In this document: positions 49,010-62,769 of the stretch, in pieces | How the letters are laid out: every line of letters starts with the position of its first letter | Position numbering within the stretch: the stretch's first letter is position 1 | Assembly (NCBI GenBank): GCA_016806645.1 | Contig: JACSYO010001856.1 | Span: forward strand, 2,429,001 to 2,493,000 | Reading direction: 5' to 3' | From: Ophiodon elongatus | Taxonomy: Eukaryota; Chordata; Actinopteri; Perciformes; Hexagrammidae | Length of the DNA stretch: 64,000 nucleotides | Notes under the pieces: generated by a model | Database searches by the model: none | Told to the model about the DNA's origin: nothing | Seen by the model: only the letters and a program-made list of their open reading frames with translations | Program-made: the position numbers and the translations under genes

Positions 49010-49358
49010 TTATTTATTTTATTTTACCATTTTTCATTTCTTTCTTTATTTTTAAATAGTTTAAATTACATAAAAAGAATTGATATTCATGCTGAATTCC
49101 TTCCGCCTGCTTTAACATATGTTTTATTTTTTTGCCACTCGGGGGCAGCAGAATCTAGCTGTAAACCCCCTAACATATTAATATCACTTTCTATTTATTT
49201 TCTTTTATCATTTTTCATTTCTTTCTTTAGTTTTAAATAGTTTAAATGACAATAAAAATGTATAATAATGCTGTTCTCTTTCAGCCTGCTATAACAGTTT
49301 TTTTTTTCTATGCCACTCGGGGGCAGCATAATCTAACTGTGAACACCCTGACATATTA
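49010..49358. repeat. Tandem duplication, about 181-bp period
   Basis: Two diverged copies lie head to tail (about 49010-49185 and 49191-49358). Both contain CATTTTTCATTTC (49028-49040 and 49209-49221), TTTTAAATAGTTTAAAT, GCCACTCGGGGGCAGCA and ACATATTAA in the same order at a 181-bp offset. Possibly a duplicated part of a teleost repeat; the GGGGGCAGCA core recurs in such elements. Confidence 0.85.
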
Positions 49359-50869
49359 AAAGCACCTTTTAAACTGATATGGCAAACTTGTTAGCAAAGA
49401 GTTGCTTATCTACACATCGAGCAGATATGGAGCAACACTGAGATTCTTTTGGATTGGTTTTTGTCAAGTTGGCCAAAGTTATTAAAAATGTTCACTCCTT
49501 TTAGCTCATTTTTTGGTTTCAACCAATTCCTGAAGGAATATAGGGCTCTTTAGCTGCTAAATGTATGCTCCACTATGTTCACCAGCTGGTGGCTAAATGT
49601 GTCTGTCTACTGTGCCGGACAGGGAGCGTATAGTAGGCTTTTAGAGGTTGCAGCTGAATATTATGCAGAGTTGAGTAATGATTATCTGTGGTTTCGTCAC
49701 CTCCAAAAGTATTGATTATAGCTGCTTTAATTTGACATCATCCAAGTCAAAAAAGATATGTTACGTGTAAATCCATGACAACTTACTATAGCTTGGCATT
49801 TTCAAAAGCATTACTATATGACCTTTAAAAATATTATCATAGAAAATTTGTCAGACTGAATCTTGCCATTAGCACATTTTTACTGATACAGAAGAAGTTA
49901 ATCAATGGATTTCTTTTTTATGAGGAAAAGTTATGGAAGAAAGGGAATGCAGTAAACATTGATCCAATTTTCCACCCTTTTTCATCACACTTAAATAGAG
50001 GTAAGCAATTTAAACATTTGTCAAGTTTTTACAACTGTAATCACTTTGATGATGCATTATCTTCAAATAATACATGATTACAAACATAAAGTAGTTTTTC
50101 TAACATAGCATATGTGCCCTTCCCTGTCTGTATATACAATATGCCTGGAATAAAATCCCCTTTTATACCAGCAATCTTCCCTTCTATCAGATTCAACAAC
50201 AGAGTATTTGTGAAATTCAGTAATTTGCTTTGTTATGAGAATGAATACATTTGGGGAAAAAATAATTCAGAATACTAAAGGATGATTTATTGTATTATAT
50301 TTGCAAACTATCCCAAAAAAAAGTTTTATCTGCAGATTGATCATATTTTACTTATAGAGTCAGTTCAAACAAAAACAGAAAAGAATGTTGCTGACTAAAA
50401 GCACATATCATGTTACGTTGCTGTTTATTGGTCCCGTATGATTGTAGGCCTTTTCAGCAATGCTGTCTGCTCAACTCACACCCAAATAGTGGCTGTGCTT
50501 GTGTGTGGATGGCACCCTTCAGTTTTCTAATTGATGACTACTGGGTGCTGTCCGACGGAAGCAGTCTGCTGGCAAACACACGGGAGGAAACCACTGCCAA
50601 GACAGCTTATCTATCAGATTGCTCTTTGAACTTCAAGCTTATGAGCTGCTGACAAACTCAGACTCTGCATGGCGGCGTACTGCAGTGCCCCTTGCCTTCC
50701 TTCCTCTACTCAATCCCTGAGACCTTGTGGAATTTACAAAGTCAACATTAGAGTCTAAAGAAGGGAAATATCCTGCTGTTTTTCTCTCACAAATGTGTGC
50801 AATCTTTGGCGCACTGTGATTCCGACTTAACTCTAAATGGAAACAGTGTTGTTTCTTTTCTTTCACGCC
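49359..50869. other. Intergenic
   Basis: The first 320 bp continue the element-like text after the tandem duplication (CACCAGCTGGTGGCTAA near 49580). The rest is AT-rich, with no gene recognised. Confidence 0.5.
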
Positions 50870-51300
50870 ACCACCTAGCAGCAGAACAGCGTGTCAGACC
50901 ACTTTCCTCTGGATAATTTCAGACATGAGAGGCCCGTTTCAGCCTTCTCCAGCCCCCCTTTGCCCGCACGGCCTGGCCTTAATTAGGCCGACTTATTGGT
51001 TGCACATGGCCAAAGTGGACTGTGTGTTATCCTCACGCAAAAGGTGCTGAGGAAATTGCTGAGTCTTCTGTCATAAGACAAGTCCTGAAGGCGATTTCCT
51101 TGGCTTGCTTTGCACGCGTGGCCTGGCGTCAGCCCGGTGGCAAGGGGAATAATGAGGCTTAGAGTGAGCGGGGCCCTAAACCTGGCAGCTCCTCATGCCT
51201 CACAGAAAACTGATATCTAGAGTGGGCCGGACATGGTGCCCTGAGGGATCTCTGATGCCGTCCTGTGGGAGATTAGCTTTGCTACTCTTCGCCTTGTATG
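50870..51300. promoter_or_regulatory. GC-richer candidate regulatory block with TTAATTA core
   Basis: A locally GC-rich, non-repetitive block in AT-rich DNA. It includes the near-palindrome GGCCTTAATTAGGCC at 50975-50989, whose centre is a paired homeodomain-type site. No open frame of gene quality. Confidence 0.25.
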
Positions 51301-51469
51301 CTTCCTTTCTTAATTCACTAAACTAATAGTGTACTCACACACATCAAGGAGAGAAAAAAAGATTAAATAATCAAAGAAAGTGGCTTCTTGTAAAATTGGA
51401 TGGAGTGGGGTAATTCATTTGATTGATAATGTGAACAAAAAAACATCAGAGGCCTGGTGATAGAATTAA

Positions 51470-52340
51470 GCATACACTGTAATGAATTGCTGTAAATGTA
51501 CGGTGGATTTACAACGGTATCTTAAAGTATTTAAAAATAACTGTAACATACAGTTAAATATTCATTTTTAGCATGTAAATTAACCCTTAATGCCATCAAT
51601 TTTACTGTTGAGGCAGATAACTTCATAATACAGTATTTTCTGTGAAGTGGTTGAAATACGCCTCTCTTTACAAGTTCAGTGAGTCACTACCCATCTACAT
51701 TGTACTGTAGCTAGCTAACAGCATAGCCAGCAAAGGTAACATTAGTAGAGTTATTTGCCAAATGCAGTGTGAATATGTAACGTTAGTTACCAACTGTGTT
51801 TATTTGTGCTATTATAGAGCTGACTGTAGAACTGGAAACCAGAAGGAACAGGACGACGTTCAAAAGGGAGTGGAGAACTAGAGTTGCCAAAGTATGTCTC
51901 TAAGATAATGAAGTGAGGCAGTTAAATCCTATTTCACTGTTCGCTCTCTCTTTCTCTGTCTCTTCTCTTTCCACTTGATACTGTGACGTAGTTCATGCAG
52001 TTCACATGAACATGTGTAAAATGTGCGTGTAATTATTTATTTTTCTTTTAAATATACATAACCTCTTCAGTTTTGGAATACAAATGTCAGAATATTATTT
52101 GTCTCACAAAGTCAGCTGTATAAATGATTGAGGACAAGTGATACACTTCAGCAATGTTGTATTGTATATTAATTCATGTATTTTCTACTTTTTTTGTTGT
52201 TTTGGGGAATTAAATGCAAAAGTAGCAGATTTTATTGCTGGTATGTACTGTAAAATTACTGTAAAACCTTGTTATTCTATTATCACATACTGTAATTCAA
52301 TATACGGTAAGATACTGTTAAAATATATTACGTATATGCA
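51470..52340. mobile_element. Probable decayed non-autonomous element(s)
   Basis: Recurring TACTGTAAAATTACTGTAAA, ATATACGGTAAGATACTGTT and AACTGTAACATACAGTTAAA motifs on both sides of a central AT-rich part are typical of common teleost repeats built on ACTGTAA/TTACAGT. Borders are approximate and superfamily not determined. Confidence 0.4.
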
Positions 52341-55300
52341 CAGGTAAATAGGCTCATTGTAATTCAGTCCATCTGACATGTTAATTATTATGTGTCTACT
52401 TGCAGGAATGCTGAATTTTGGCTGATTTTGTAAAAGATATGGGTCAAAAGGTGAGTATATAAGAAAATGTGATCCATGCTTCATGACGTTGTGTGATGAA
52501 CATAACAAGGCACAGATTTCAACAGAAATACATACACAGACACATGCTCTGTTATTATGTGTTTATATGTATTTCTATGTGTGTGCTCTTGTGTCCTTGG
52601 TGAAGATGAAAAGTTTTTTGGACTTGTAACCCCTCTTCCTCTGCCGGTAATCACCCCAGAGCCCTGTAATCCCTGGCGCATGCAGATGCCGCCGGGGGAA
52701 TATTACTGTTCATAATATTAATCTGCTCTCAAATTCCTTTCTGTTACCAAGATGAGGGCCCTCGTGCACCATGTTCTTATGGGTATTAAGTGTGCTACAA
52801 GAGATTCATCGAGAGGTAGATTCTGACTCGTCAGGGATCAAGCCCAGCCTGAGGTCGTATCGCTGCTTTAAGGAACACCCGCGAGCACGCAAAACCCATC
52901 TCCATATTCTCATAAACAGCCTGACATGAAAGACGCTGTGCCACAGCAGGGACTCAAATCCACACCCAGCCCACATGAATCATGTCAGCCTGATCCAGAG
53001 GAGGGTTAAAGCCTCTTTAAGGTGCTCGGTCCCCGGCTGTGATACCTGACTTAGCAGCAGGTAAACCCCCGTGCCACAGGGCTGAGGAGAGCAGTATTGT
53101 CTGCATCTGCTGATCAAAGGCACAGCAGCGCACCTCCACCGCACACTTCTAAAACCAAGACATAGAAATGAATAGGAACCCGCCAGATGGATTTGAACCC
53201 TTTTCCCATTCAGCTGCTGTTCATCATCCTGTACCTGATATTTGGCATTGTAACATTTGTCGTACATAGCTTAGCGCCAGGGTGGATTTGTGGCTTTTCA
53301 AAGGGCCTAAGTACAACAGTGTAATCATACTAAGCCTCTGGGAATTTATTATTAAAATAATGCAAGGCTAATGACCACAATTACTTTAATTATAGAGTAG
53401 CTGTCTTTTGAGGTGTGGAGACACAAAGTATTTAGCTAATATGAGCTATTAGGCACTCTGATGACCCTTTTCCCAATTGACAAATTTCTCAGCTTTACTC
53501 ATTTTTATGTTGATGATGTACAGCATCACACAAGACCCTCTCGAGTTCAGGAGTTGAGAAGCCAGTCTTGCAGATAAAAGCCTCGCCCTGTCCTTAACTG
53601 GCGCTCTGTATTTATTAGTTAATGTTTTTTTCCCCCCTCGCCCTCATGACTTGTGCATGTACTTGCCCGAGATGTCTGAGCGGGTGTGGAATTGGATGCA
53701 GTCCACTGTGTCACTGGGAGTATTTATGCAATCAGGAAGCGAGCAGGCAGATGTGCAGTGGTGCCAGTGGCGTGTGAAATCTGTCGGCAGGATTGACACT
53801 TGGATGACGGATACCTGTAAAATGCATTCACCCCTCTGAGAAGGAAGGATTATTTGTCTAGTGTTACACAAAACACTCAGCGACACTACTGAGGGATTCC
53901 ATCCTCCCCCCATGGTATAAGAAGAAACCCTGTCTGAAGTTGGGCTGAGGTAAAATGAAGAGAGAGGCCTCCGCTGCAACATTCAGATCATTTTGATGTC
54001 TGGGAAATGCACATTCAATTATAAAGGCAGCGCTGCATGTAAAGCTGTTTGTTCAGTTCCCTGAGCAACAGCCAAACTGAGAACTTGTAATGGAAAGTCG
54101 GTCTCTTGAAACAGTGAGCATTTACATGCCAGGTGTTTGTGTTCTGCCTTCACAGAAGATTGGATGGAAATCTACATTATTTCTACATTATGTGTCTCCG
54201 TGTCTGATCTTGTAGAGAGGAACAAAGAAAGATGGTGGAATTTGTAATGCAGTGTATTGATCGGTGTTAGCTGGTGTCTCTGTATCGTTCTCCTGTAAGT
54301 GGTGTGGCGTGTTATGACCCTTAGCTTCCCTCTACAGGGGTATTAGTCACCATTAGCTGTTCTAAGGTCACCTTGCAATGAGCGGACAGTCCCTGTGGAG
54401 GTGACACTGTCAGAGTGTCACTTGGCATATGTAGACTTGTATCTTAACCTTGACCAAAGAAAATGTGTTTTCCTGTAGTTAAAGATTTCCAATGGGGCCC
54501 AAGGCTATGAAGCCTTAGGGATTTTACTTTCCAACCCCCTCTGCTTATCCTGCTGCCTACCCTGTTAGTTATCAGTATAAATGCAGACCACCAGTCATGC
54601 ATTAAGTGCATAATTATTCCATTTCCAAGATAAATCTGGTGTATAGTGTCATATCCATCATGGCTGTCACCTCCTACATGGAGAGTAGGGCACTAAATGA
54701 AAGCCTTTTTGCTCATATGCACTTCTATATAGTCATCAATTTTGAGCAGTCTATTCATTGTTTGGTTTGACAGACGTGAGCTAATAATGAATGATCAAGC
54801 AATGTCCCTCAAACAAGAATAGCCAGCATAAGCATACATAGGCACTGAGGTAGAGGAGAGAGGGGTGTCATTCCACAGCACAGACAGAGCCACTGTAGAC
54901 AGTCAATCCTCTTCCGCATTACCCCTTATTTTTTCAAGGTTGTTGTTCTGGCAATGGGGACGATGTCAACAAATTTGTAGCGATCAATATTTGTGAGTAT
55001 GTCTGATCAAGAGGAAGACCAATATACAAGTGTTAACAAAGGACCTAGGCCATACCAACGCGGGTTTACAGCTTGTATACACTGGGATATGATGTGAAAA
55101 CAGTGGTTCAGTCCTCAGATGGTGCCCAAAGAGGAGCTCTGATCCTTGTCCCCGCCTTGTTTCACAATGAATAACATTGCTTGTCCACTCAGGACAGACA
55201 TGGAAAAGAGATTTAGGCCTTGACCACGGGTTGATGTTTATTTTTTGGCTTTTATTATGTGTTATTCCGTTTAACATGGGATTAGGCGTGTTTCTTCTGA

Positions 55301-55849
55301 TATAAAGCTGAAGTAAGGCTTCTGGGCTGATTGAAAGTAAAGCAGGTTATGTTGTGTACATAATGAGAATATTTGGGCAATATTGGGGTTATTTTGAAAG
55401 GCTTAGTTGAGGACAGCAATCCAAAAACCATTGCTTTCCCTCAGGGTTGTTTGAAGACATTCTACACAGGGCCATCAATTGAGTATAAAAGAAATACTGC
55501 CTTCAAAGTAAGCTATGTAAGTGTTACAAACTGCACTGGCATTATATATATATTTTTTTTTTCATTAAAATTGGAAAACATTTTACTTGCTATGATTGAA
55601 CAACATCATGCTGAATATATCACCATGTGGCCCATCTGATATATAAAATCTGTCACTCTTTTTTAGTTGATATTAGCCTTTCACAAAAGATTCACTAGAA
55701 ATGTGTCCAGCATCGTTGAAGGGGATGTATGTGCTATGTATTATGGGTATTAGTTTATAATAATGTTGGCTACCCTACAGAATCTCACAATAGATAGTCC
55801 AAATGCAGCTTTAGGCTCCCCAAACTGCAATGTGTAGATATGTCATGGG
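52341..55849. other. Intergenic
   Basis: No gene recognised. Mixed composition, with a GC-richer, low-repeat part at about 52610-53250. Open frames are short, without family resemblance. Confidence 0.5.
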
Positions 55850-56060
55850 TTACATGCTTGGCTGCCCCTGTTGCATTTACCGTAATTGATTCTTTTCAAT
55901 GATTTTAAAATGCAGAGGCCCCTGCTGGCATTGCATGTTTAAAGAGAGTGCAGGCATGTCACGCATGGCTTACTTCCACAGATATGCTGCTTTTCTGTAA
56001 TTCAATCCGGCCTCTCTGCACCTAACCAAGGTGATTAACTCCCTGGGATACAAGTGCTGC
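55850..56060. promoter_or_regulatory. Candidate conserved noncoding block
   Basis: Complex sequence with TTTACCGTAATTGATTC, CATTGCATGTTTAAAGAG and ACCAAGGTGATTAACTCC. It is free of repeats and without coding signal. Candidate only. Confidence 0.2.
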
Positions 56061-57382
56061 TGGACTTTCTCCCCTGGATTATGCCCATTGACTCACTTTC
56101 TCCACGTAATCTCATGCACATTCACATACTCTCATTCTTTATCTGATTTGGCTTTGAAAATATGGATGGTTTTGATTTGTGTTCATTTTCTTTTTATGGT
56201 TGACTGACAGAAATGCTGGTGTACAAAGGCAAGATGCATTAACTCCATATTTTGTTAAAACTGAGTTAAGTTTCTTCATGTTTTCTTTAAAAAATATATA
56301 TATATTGCCAAATCATTTCTGTTATAACAGTTTTTTTAAATTTGCAAAACAAAACTAGCTAAAAACGTAAAACTACAAGGTGTATTTACTACATTTTGGC
56401 TTTGGTCTTTGTATTGCGGCTCAGGCTGCTTTAACCCACTCTGTTTTGGTCATTTATAGGCTATACATATACCCACATATACTCACAGTTGCCCTTATTG
56501 CACTCAGCCACGGAGAAACAGCCAAGAAGGTCACTAAAGCAAGATATCGATATCAAGTTATAGCTGGATGGTGAAAAAGAAACTACTAGCCTTAAAACTA
56601 AATATATTTACTGAGAGCAACGGCAAGCCTTAAAACTAAATTTACTCACTGATGACTGCAATTTATCAGTTTCTTTTTGATGAATTTGGATGAACCGACA
56701 TCGTGGTAATTCACTGAAAACGAACTAAATGAGGCAGTAGATAAAAGTGCATCATTTGAGATTGGGAGCATTTCGATTGCCTCTCAACGGCAATCAACAT
56801 GGCCACGCCTGAGCCGGCGCCTTGTAGCTTTGAGAGCAGTGCAGAGTTGTCACAGCTTTTAACTTCAGTGGAACCAGTTGATTCAGTTGATTTAAGCTTA
56901 ATCTTTAAATCACACATTGAAATGTATGAAATTGTATTAGTTTAGTTGCCTAAAATTATTTCAATAGACATTTCAATGTGTGCTTGCAATATTGCTGTCA
57001 AAAGGACCTCACCCACATCATACTGTATTTTTTTTAAATCAGCCTGTGAATTTTTGATCAACACATTGTAGCCCAACCAGTGAAATAATGCACAAACAAT
57101 GCAAAAAAAGGATGCATCAAATGCGCTACAGCTCTGCTGTACACAGTCTTTATCTGTATTGTGCTGGTAAACAACAGAGAAGTTATTTTAGAAATGAAGC
57201 AATTAAGCAGATCCAAAATGAACACAACCCCCTTGTAAACCAGCACATGGCGATGTCATTTGCATGCCTTTGAATAACTAATCTCTGAGGGGAGTTCCTT
57301 CAGATGGAATACTCAATGCCATGCGCTCTTTGTTTTAAACACAGCAAACAAACAAACAAAAGCATCCTGGGTCCAGAGTTAC
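56061..57382. other. Intergenic
   Basis: AT-rich unique DNA; nothing specific recognised. Confidence 0.5.
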
Positions 57383-57424
57383 TCCCCCCCCCCCACCACC
57401 ACCACCACCACCACCACCACACAC
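57383..57424. repeat. Poly-C plus (CCA)n microsatellite
   Basis: A run of C followed by about nine CCA units. Histidine/proline-rich open frames here are repeat artefacts. Confidence 0.95.
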
Positions 57425-58529
57425 ATATCCTCACACCCCACCCAGACTCTCTCCATATCCCTCTGTCTCTGCTGTCAGATGACCTACAGCTGACTGGCAG
57501 TGACTGCAAAGGCCATCACTCACCGCCAGCTTTAAAAAAAAAAGATGGGGTACCCTCTTATTAGATAAACAGAGAGAGTGGGGAAAAAAGAAAAGAAAAT
57601 AGTGAGTGTAGATTTATTTTTTTGGTCTTAATTAGAATCACCATTCATCATGGTCACAGCATTTCTATTCATCCAGCTGATTGGGGACATGACAAATGAA
57701 TGTGGGAATAAACGGAGTGTCAGGCCGGGGAGGGAGATGGATGTTCTCTCAGCAGGGAGGAGTGGAAGAAGTACAGTTAACGCTGGCAAGTGGCCAGAGC
57801 TTCTGGGCATCATGTCTCTCAACACATCACCACACATCACCCCAGGGGCCATAAGCAGGAGCACTTTCCCTCTTCTGGACCCCTGTCTCCCTTCCCTTCC
57901 CTATTTATTAGTAAATTAACAACATGTCACACTGGTACACATTCAACCCCCCACCACCTGCCCCGAATCTCCAAACTCACCTCCATGACCCGAAGTATCT
58001 GGATGTCAATCAAAGAAAGAATTTAATTTGTGCAGGCATGCTGTGCTTCCTTGAAGCGACTTCTCCTTCCGACTTCCGTGGTGCGATGTTGCGATGTAGA
58101 ACGGATGTACGATGAATGTTAAGAGTTGTACTAGTTGTTGTCTGGATGTAATTATAAAACAGGAACACTGAACATTAGACTGAGCCCTTACAGTGAATAG
58201 ATTAAATAGACAGTTTAGCACAATGCTCTGTTTTATTCTGCGCCACTGTGTTCTTGGCAGGAGCTCGAGGGCCACTGTGCCCATTGATGTGTAAAGCTGA
58301 GCGAGCAGTGCAAAGGGTGGCTGAGTTCAGACTGAATTAGACACCATTAGAAAGTGTTTGACTGACATACTGTAAGCCCCTTCTTCTACTGACATTATTA
58401 GCAAACTCACTTTGATCCTATTATACAGCAGACAATTGTTATTCTAGAAATGAAGAAAAAATAATAGTGTTATAAAGATTAATGCACCCCTACACCTCAT
58501 TCTTCCCATCCGCCCACTTTTGCATAGAC
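57425..58529. other. Intergenic
   Basis: No gene recognised. Several overlapping short frames occur on both strands around 57650-57920 without family resemblance. Confidence 0.5.
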
Positions 58530-58720
58530 CCGGCTCTCATATAAATTTGAATTGGTTTTTCAATTATTAGAGTGCCTCAGCTCTCTGGCTAAACAAAGAA
58601 TTTCCATCGGATCCATTGAGATGAAGTTAGATTATGCATTACCGCAATATCCAATTTAATAACTCAGATTTTCCTTTATTGTTTTTTCTGTTTGCATTGT
58701 ATTCCTTTAAACGACTTAAC
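58530..58720. promoter_or_regulatory. Candidate conserved noncoding block
   Basis: Contains CAATTATTAG, GATTATGCATTACCGCAATA and CCAATTTAATAACTCAG: several homeodomain-type AT cores within complex unique sequence. No coding potential. Confidence 0.25.
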
Positions 58721-61059
58721 CAGGCGGGATGGCAGGCTGGCGTAGACAGGACTTCTGGAGTTTCTCCTGACAAAGACCTACACAGGGCTCACATCAGTGA
58801 CTGAGAGCATGAATAAATACAGGCCGTCTTCAGTAAAGATGACAAAAAGTTGAATTGATGGTTCAGCTGACTTAGTGGAGCAGAATAAAAGTGATTAAAT
58901 TAATTACAGAGTAAATCAATATCTGTCTCAACTCAAATAGCTTCAAAAATAACGGATCATAGTTTGTCAGTTTAACTTCTACTTATATTTTAATCAGACT
59001 TCATCTTAGAGCTCGCACTTATTAATATGTCACTGTTTGAATATTGTATTGTTTGTTTGAAATATCGTGAGTTCATATACTGTATATATTTAAGTGTTTG
59101 GTAATATGCACTGCATGTGTGTATAATATATACCTGTTTCTTTAAATGACAAGCGGTGAATCTTTGCACAAGACGATCTCACAGCTCCACTTTTCTCAAA
59201 GCGAGCGCGTCGTTGGTGTCATATCAAATTTGAAGAATTATATTGATTGAGCTGCATAAACAACCTGCAGAAGAAGTCAGATTCACTGTCACATTCAGAC
59301 GCTTTAGTTTGGAAACAAAGAGAGTGGAAAAGGGGATTGTGATCGCAGCTCCGTGGCATATTGGAACAAAAGCCCAACCTGAATGATTTATCTTTTCCCC
59401 TCTTTGAAGCAGAGAAATGCTGTCTCCCCACTGCCTCTGTTTGAGCTGCGCTGGTGGAGTACCTGGGGAGGGCAGCACCACGCAAGACAGTAGGCTGTGA
59501 AGCTCTTGTCCCCATATTTAGTCTATGCAGAGAGACAGTGCATACAAAAGGGAAAGGGAGTACAACGGTTCTGGCCTGAGGCTATCTTATGTAGGGCTCT
59601 CTGAGTTTGAACAAAGTGCGTGAGACATTTTCGAAACACAGATGCATTTTGTTACAGAAGAAAAGAATAGATGAGAGGTAATGGCAACTCATAAAAATTA
59701 AAAACAGGAAAGCTCTGATGCATACCATGTTTCAGCAAGATCCCCGGGTGATTACATCCTATTGAAATATCCAACGCTAGGCTTGCTCCTGCTTGCCAGT
59801 ATTAAAGCCGAGAGGCAATGTTAAATAAGGCCATTTGGTACAAATCTGTCACTTGACACCCCCTCTGGTACCTTGCAATGCATGATGTAAGGGAAGCGCT
59901 CTTGAACTCGTAGGTGCTACCCCTGTAAGCCTGATTGAATGCAGGTCTGAAGTTTATTTATTTATTTAGGCATTTTTGACAAATATCTGATTTCCTTTAT
60001 TTATACCAGAGATACGATATTCTGAAGACATCTGTTATGTTATTAATTTCACATAAATCTTAAGCTCCTCAATGCTTGAAATGAGGCTTCACTCAAGCTG
60101 AATTAATGAAACATGATTGTAAGTCCCTCACGTGGAAGAGGCTGTCATACAATATTGAGTTGCTTATAATCACTGTGTAATCTCACTGTCTGCCAGGGGA
60201 GGGCGGCGCAAAAGCCCCCCGTAAAACAATGTTTTGAGGAGATCAGAAGCCTTTGCCTGTATCTGGCAGGATGAAAAGGCAGGGAGTCTGCAGCGAGGGA
60301 GGAAAAATGACTCATTGGTCGTCAGCGCAGAAGAACTGCAGATTTATGCTGTGTACCCAAACGCTGTGATATGCGCTAATTGTCGAGATCAGAGAGCTGC
60401 ATGTTTGCTTGAACTTAGGTAATTGTGCGTGTTAGTGCCTGGCAGTGCACAGAGAGACACTCAAGGCCTCACATGTGAAACAGAGTCGAGGACGCCCACT
60501 GCCATGACTGACAGCATCACTAACTCTCAAGCTGGCAGGTGAAAGACCCATGGGTGCAAGCCACAAACGGGACTCACCATGAGGGAAAGCTGTGCTGGGT
60601 CCTTGCCTGCATGAGTGATAAGATGGAAAAGCAAAAACAGAAAGGTGTGTGTGTGTTTGTGAATGTGCACGTACACACCTACACATGTCATTTTTTTTTT
60701 TTTTTGTCTTAACAGTGTTATTTTGCCTGTGCTGTGTTTTATCCGGTGTGCAAACACTGCTGGGGCTGGATGCCTTGCGCTGAAGGTCTCAGGTGTTTTG
60801 ATGTGTTTAATGTCAGCGGCATGTACGGCGACAGCCATAGCACTTTATCAGACAGACAGCCCCCGTTGCCAGGGGTCACGGCACACAGGATGGCTGGGCT
60901 CACACTAGGCCGTTCTTGTCGCATCGTGTAGCGCTTGTCACACCTCCACCACAGTGTCATTGCATTACTTGGCAAAGCTTGTTACACACCTGCCCTGCGA
61001 CGGACGAGTCTCCAAAATAGAGTCATTTTGTAAATCGTTTGCGGTGCCAAAACGGCACA
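58721..61059. other. Intergenic
   Basis: Unique DNA with a poly-T run near 60690-60705. No gene recognised. Confidence 0.5.
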
Positions 61060-61270
61060 CGGCATTCAATCTGTGTTAATGCCCAGTGACGTACACTGAA
61101 CTTCATTAGTCAAGGGAACACCGGGCTTTATCTGCCATCTCCATACACCGCCGCTCCAACCCAGCCTAATTATTTTTTATGCAAAGCAACATAAGAGGAG
61201 CGAGTGACACAAAAACACAGTTGAAATTGGGATAGACCTCATCATTGTTTGGCTGCGCCCACGACTTAAT
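61060..61270. promoter_or_regulatory. Candidate conserved noncoding block
   Basis: Contains CATTCAATCTGTGTTAATGC, AACTTCATTAGTCAAGGGAA and CCTAATTATTTTTTATGCAA, including a TAATTA core, in sequence free of repeats and of coding signal. Confidence 0.25.
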
Positions 61271-62769
61271 TAAGATTCGCAAGGAGCCTGGCTCCTTTGT
61301 TCCCTCTGTATTGCAGCATTGTTCATCAGAAGTGAGCAGGAGTACAAATAATCGAGTGCAAACACTTCCTCCGGTGAAGCTAGCCCTTTCTCTAGAGGTT
61401 TACCCTACTTTACTTTTCAAACTGACAGAAATGGGTTGTCTCAAATCTGCCACGGCATCACTTCATTAAAGAAGTAGCCTGCTTTAAAACAAACAAACAA
61501 TACACCCACCCACCCCGGTCCCATAACCCCCCCCCCCCCACCCCCTCCTCACCCTCCCCCCCGAGCAGGCACATGCACACTTGCCACCCAACCCATCCAA
61601 AATGTGTCACATCCCCAGCAATCTGTAATTTTGGACTCGAGGGGTTAATTGCCTGCCATGGCATCAAAGGAGAGTTTTGATGTGCTTTTTGAGGGATGTC
61701 TTTAGCCAAGTTCGGGAGTAGAAGGGAGAGAGGAGTGAAAAGGGGGAGGGATGTGGTGAGAGCAGACGGAGAGGAGGGCACATGAGATTTCACTCGCGGC
61801 ATAGCAGCGCAGGCGTCTCCTCAGGTAATCCTGCCTCTCAAAGGCATTATTGAATTTTCTTGTTTTCTTCTTCTCTTTGTCAAGGCAGGGAGGAGAGAGT
61901 GTGTGCAGAGGGAGAATTGGGTGGGTGTGTGTGTGTGTGTGTGTTGGGGGGGTTAAACAGAGTGAGCCTGACTTCTGAAGGGTCTGCAGCGGGTGCTTGA
62001 TTCTCATTCACCTCTGCAGATCCATGTCAAAACACAGCCAGACCTTTTAAAGCGCCTGGCTTTGAAGTATGAGGAGAGCCTCAAATCCAAGCTCTCCGCC
62101 ACATATGCCCAGTCTGAAAAATTAGCAGCCATGTGCGTCTCCCTGCCCCTTTGAAGTTCCACGGACCACTCCTCGCTCCATGTTCTAACAGAGAAATCAG
62201 AAGGTATGCAGCCTGACTCCCAGATTAAGGATAGTGATCGTGCTGTATGGTAGCGCAGGCAAAGTGCCTCTTCTCTGGCTTTTCTTCAGTCAGACCATGA
62301 AAACCTCTACCTTGTTAACACTGTTTACCTAACTCTTCAGAAAAGCTCTGCAGAGTTGAAACAACTAGTAAAACAGTCAGTTGTGACAAAACCCCTGTGT
62401 GATCTGCCTGACGTGGATCTAAAGAGGTGCCTGTGAATCAAACCAGCAGCTGCAGTCATCTAAGACATTAACCGGTTTTCTTTTCTCTACCTGACAGCCA
62501 GATCTTTGTTGTTTGTGAGCAGCAAATACGAATTAGTTATGACTAACCTGCCTGATATAAGGTTACTTCATATTGAATCAAATGTGCAACACGAGGGCAG
62601 CATTAAAGGACAGAGCATTCGCCCTGAGGCCCATTAGTGGAAAAAAAAGAGCAAGGGTGTAAAGAGACTGGAGAAAGCTGCTATAAGCTGTTAAAAAAAA
62701 AGGTATGTGCAAAAATCATAGAAACGTCCTTAATATTTCTAGATATTGCTTCATCACTTTTGGCTAACC
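61271..62769. other. Intergenic with poly-C and (GT)n tracts
   Basis: It holds a C-rich low-complexity run (61501-61563) and a short (GT)n tract (61923-61943). Proline- or glycine-rich open frames on the minus strand over these runs are artefacts. No gene recognised. Confidence 0.55.
61527..61563. repeat. Poly-C/C-rich low-complexity run
   Basis: About 13 consecutive C, then CACCCCCTCC and CCCTCCCCCCC; the minus strand is a G-run with quadruplex potential. Confidence 0.9.

Noticed and set aside
57304..57564. His-rich small protein
   Set aside because: It is the translation of a (CCA)n microsatellite.
61458..62007. Proline/glycine-rich minus-strand frames
   Set aside because: They translate poly-C and (GT)n low-complexity sequence.
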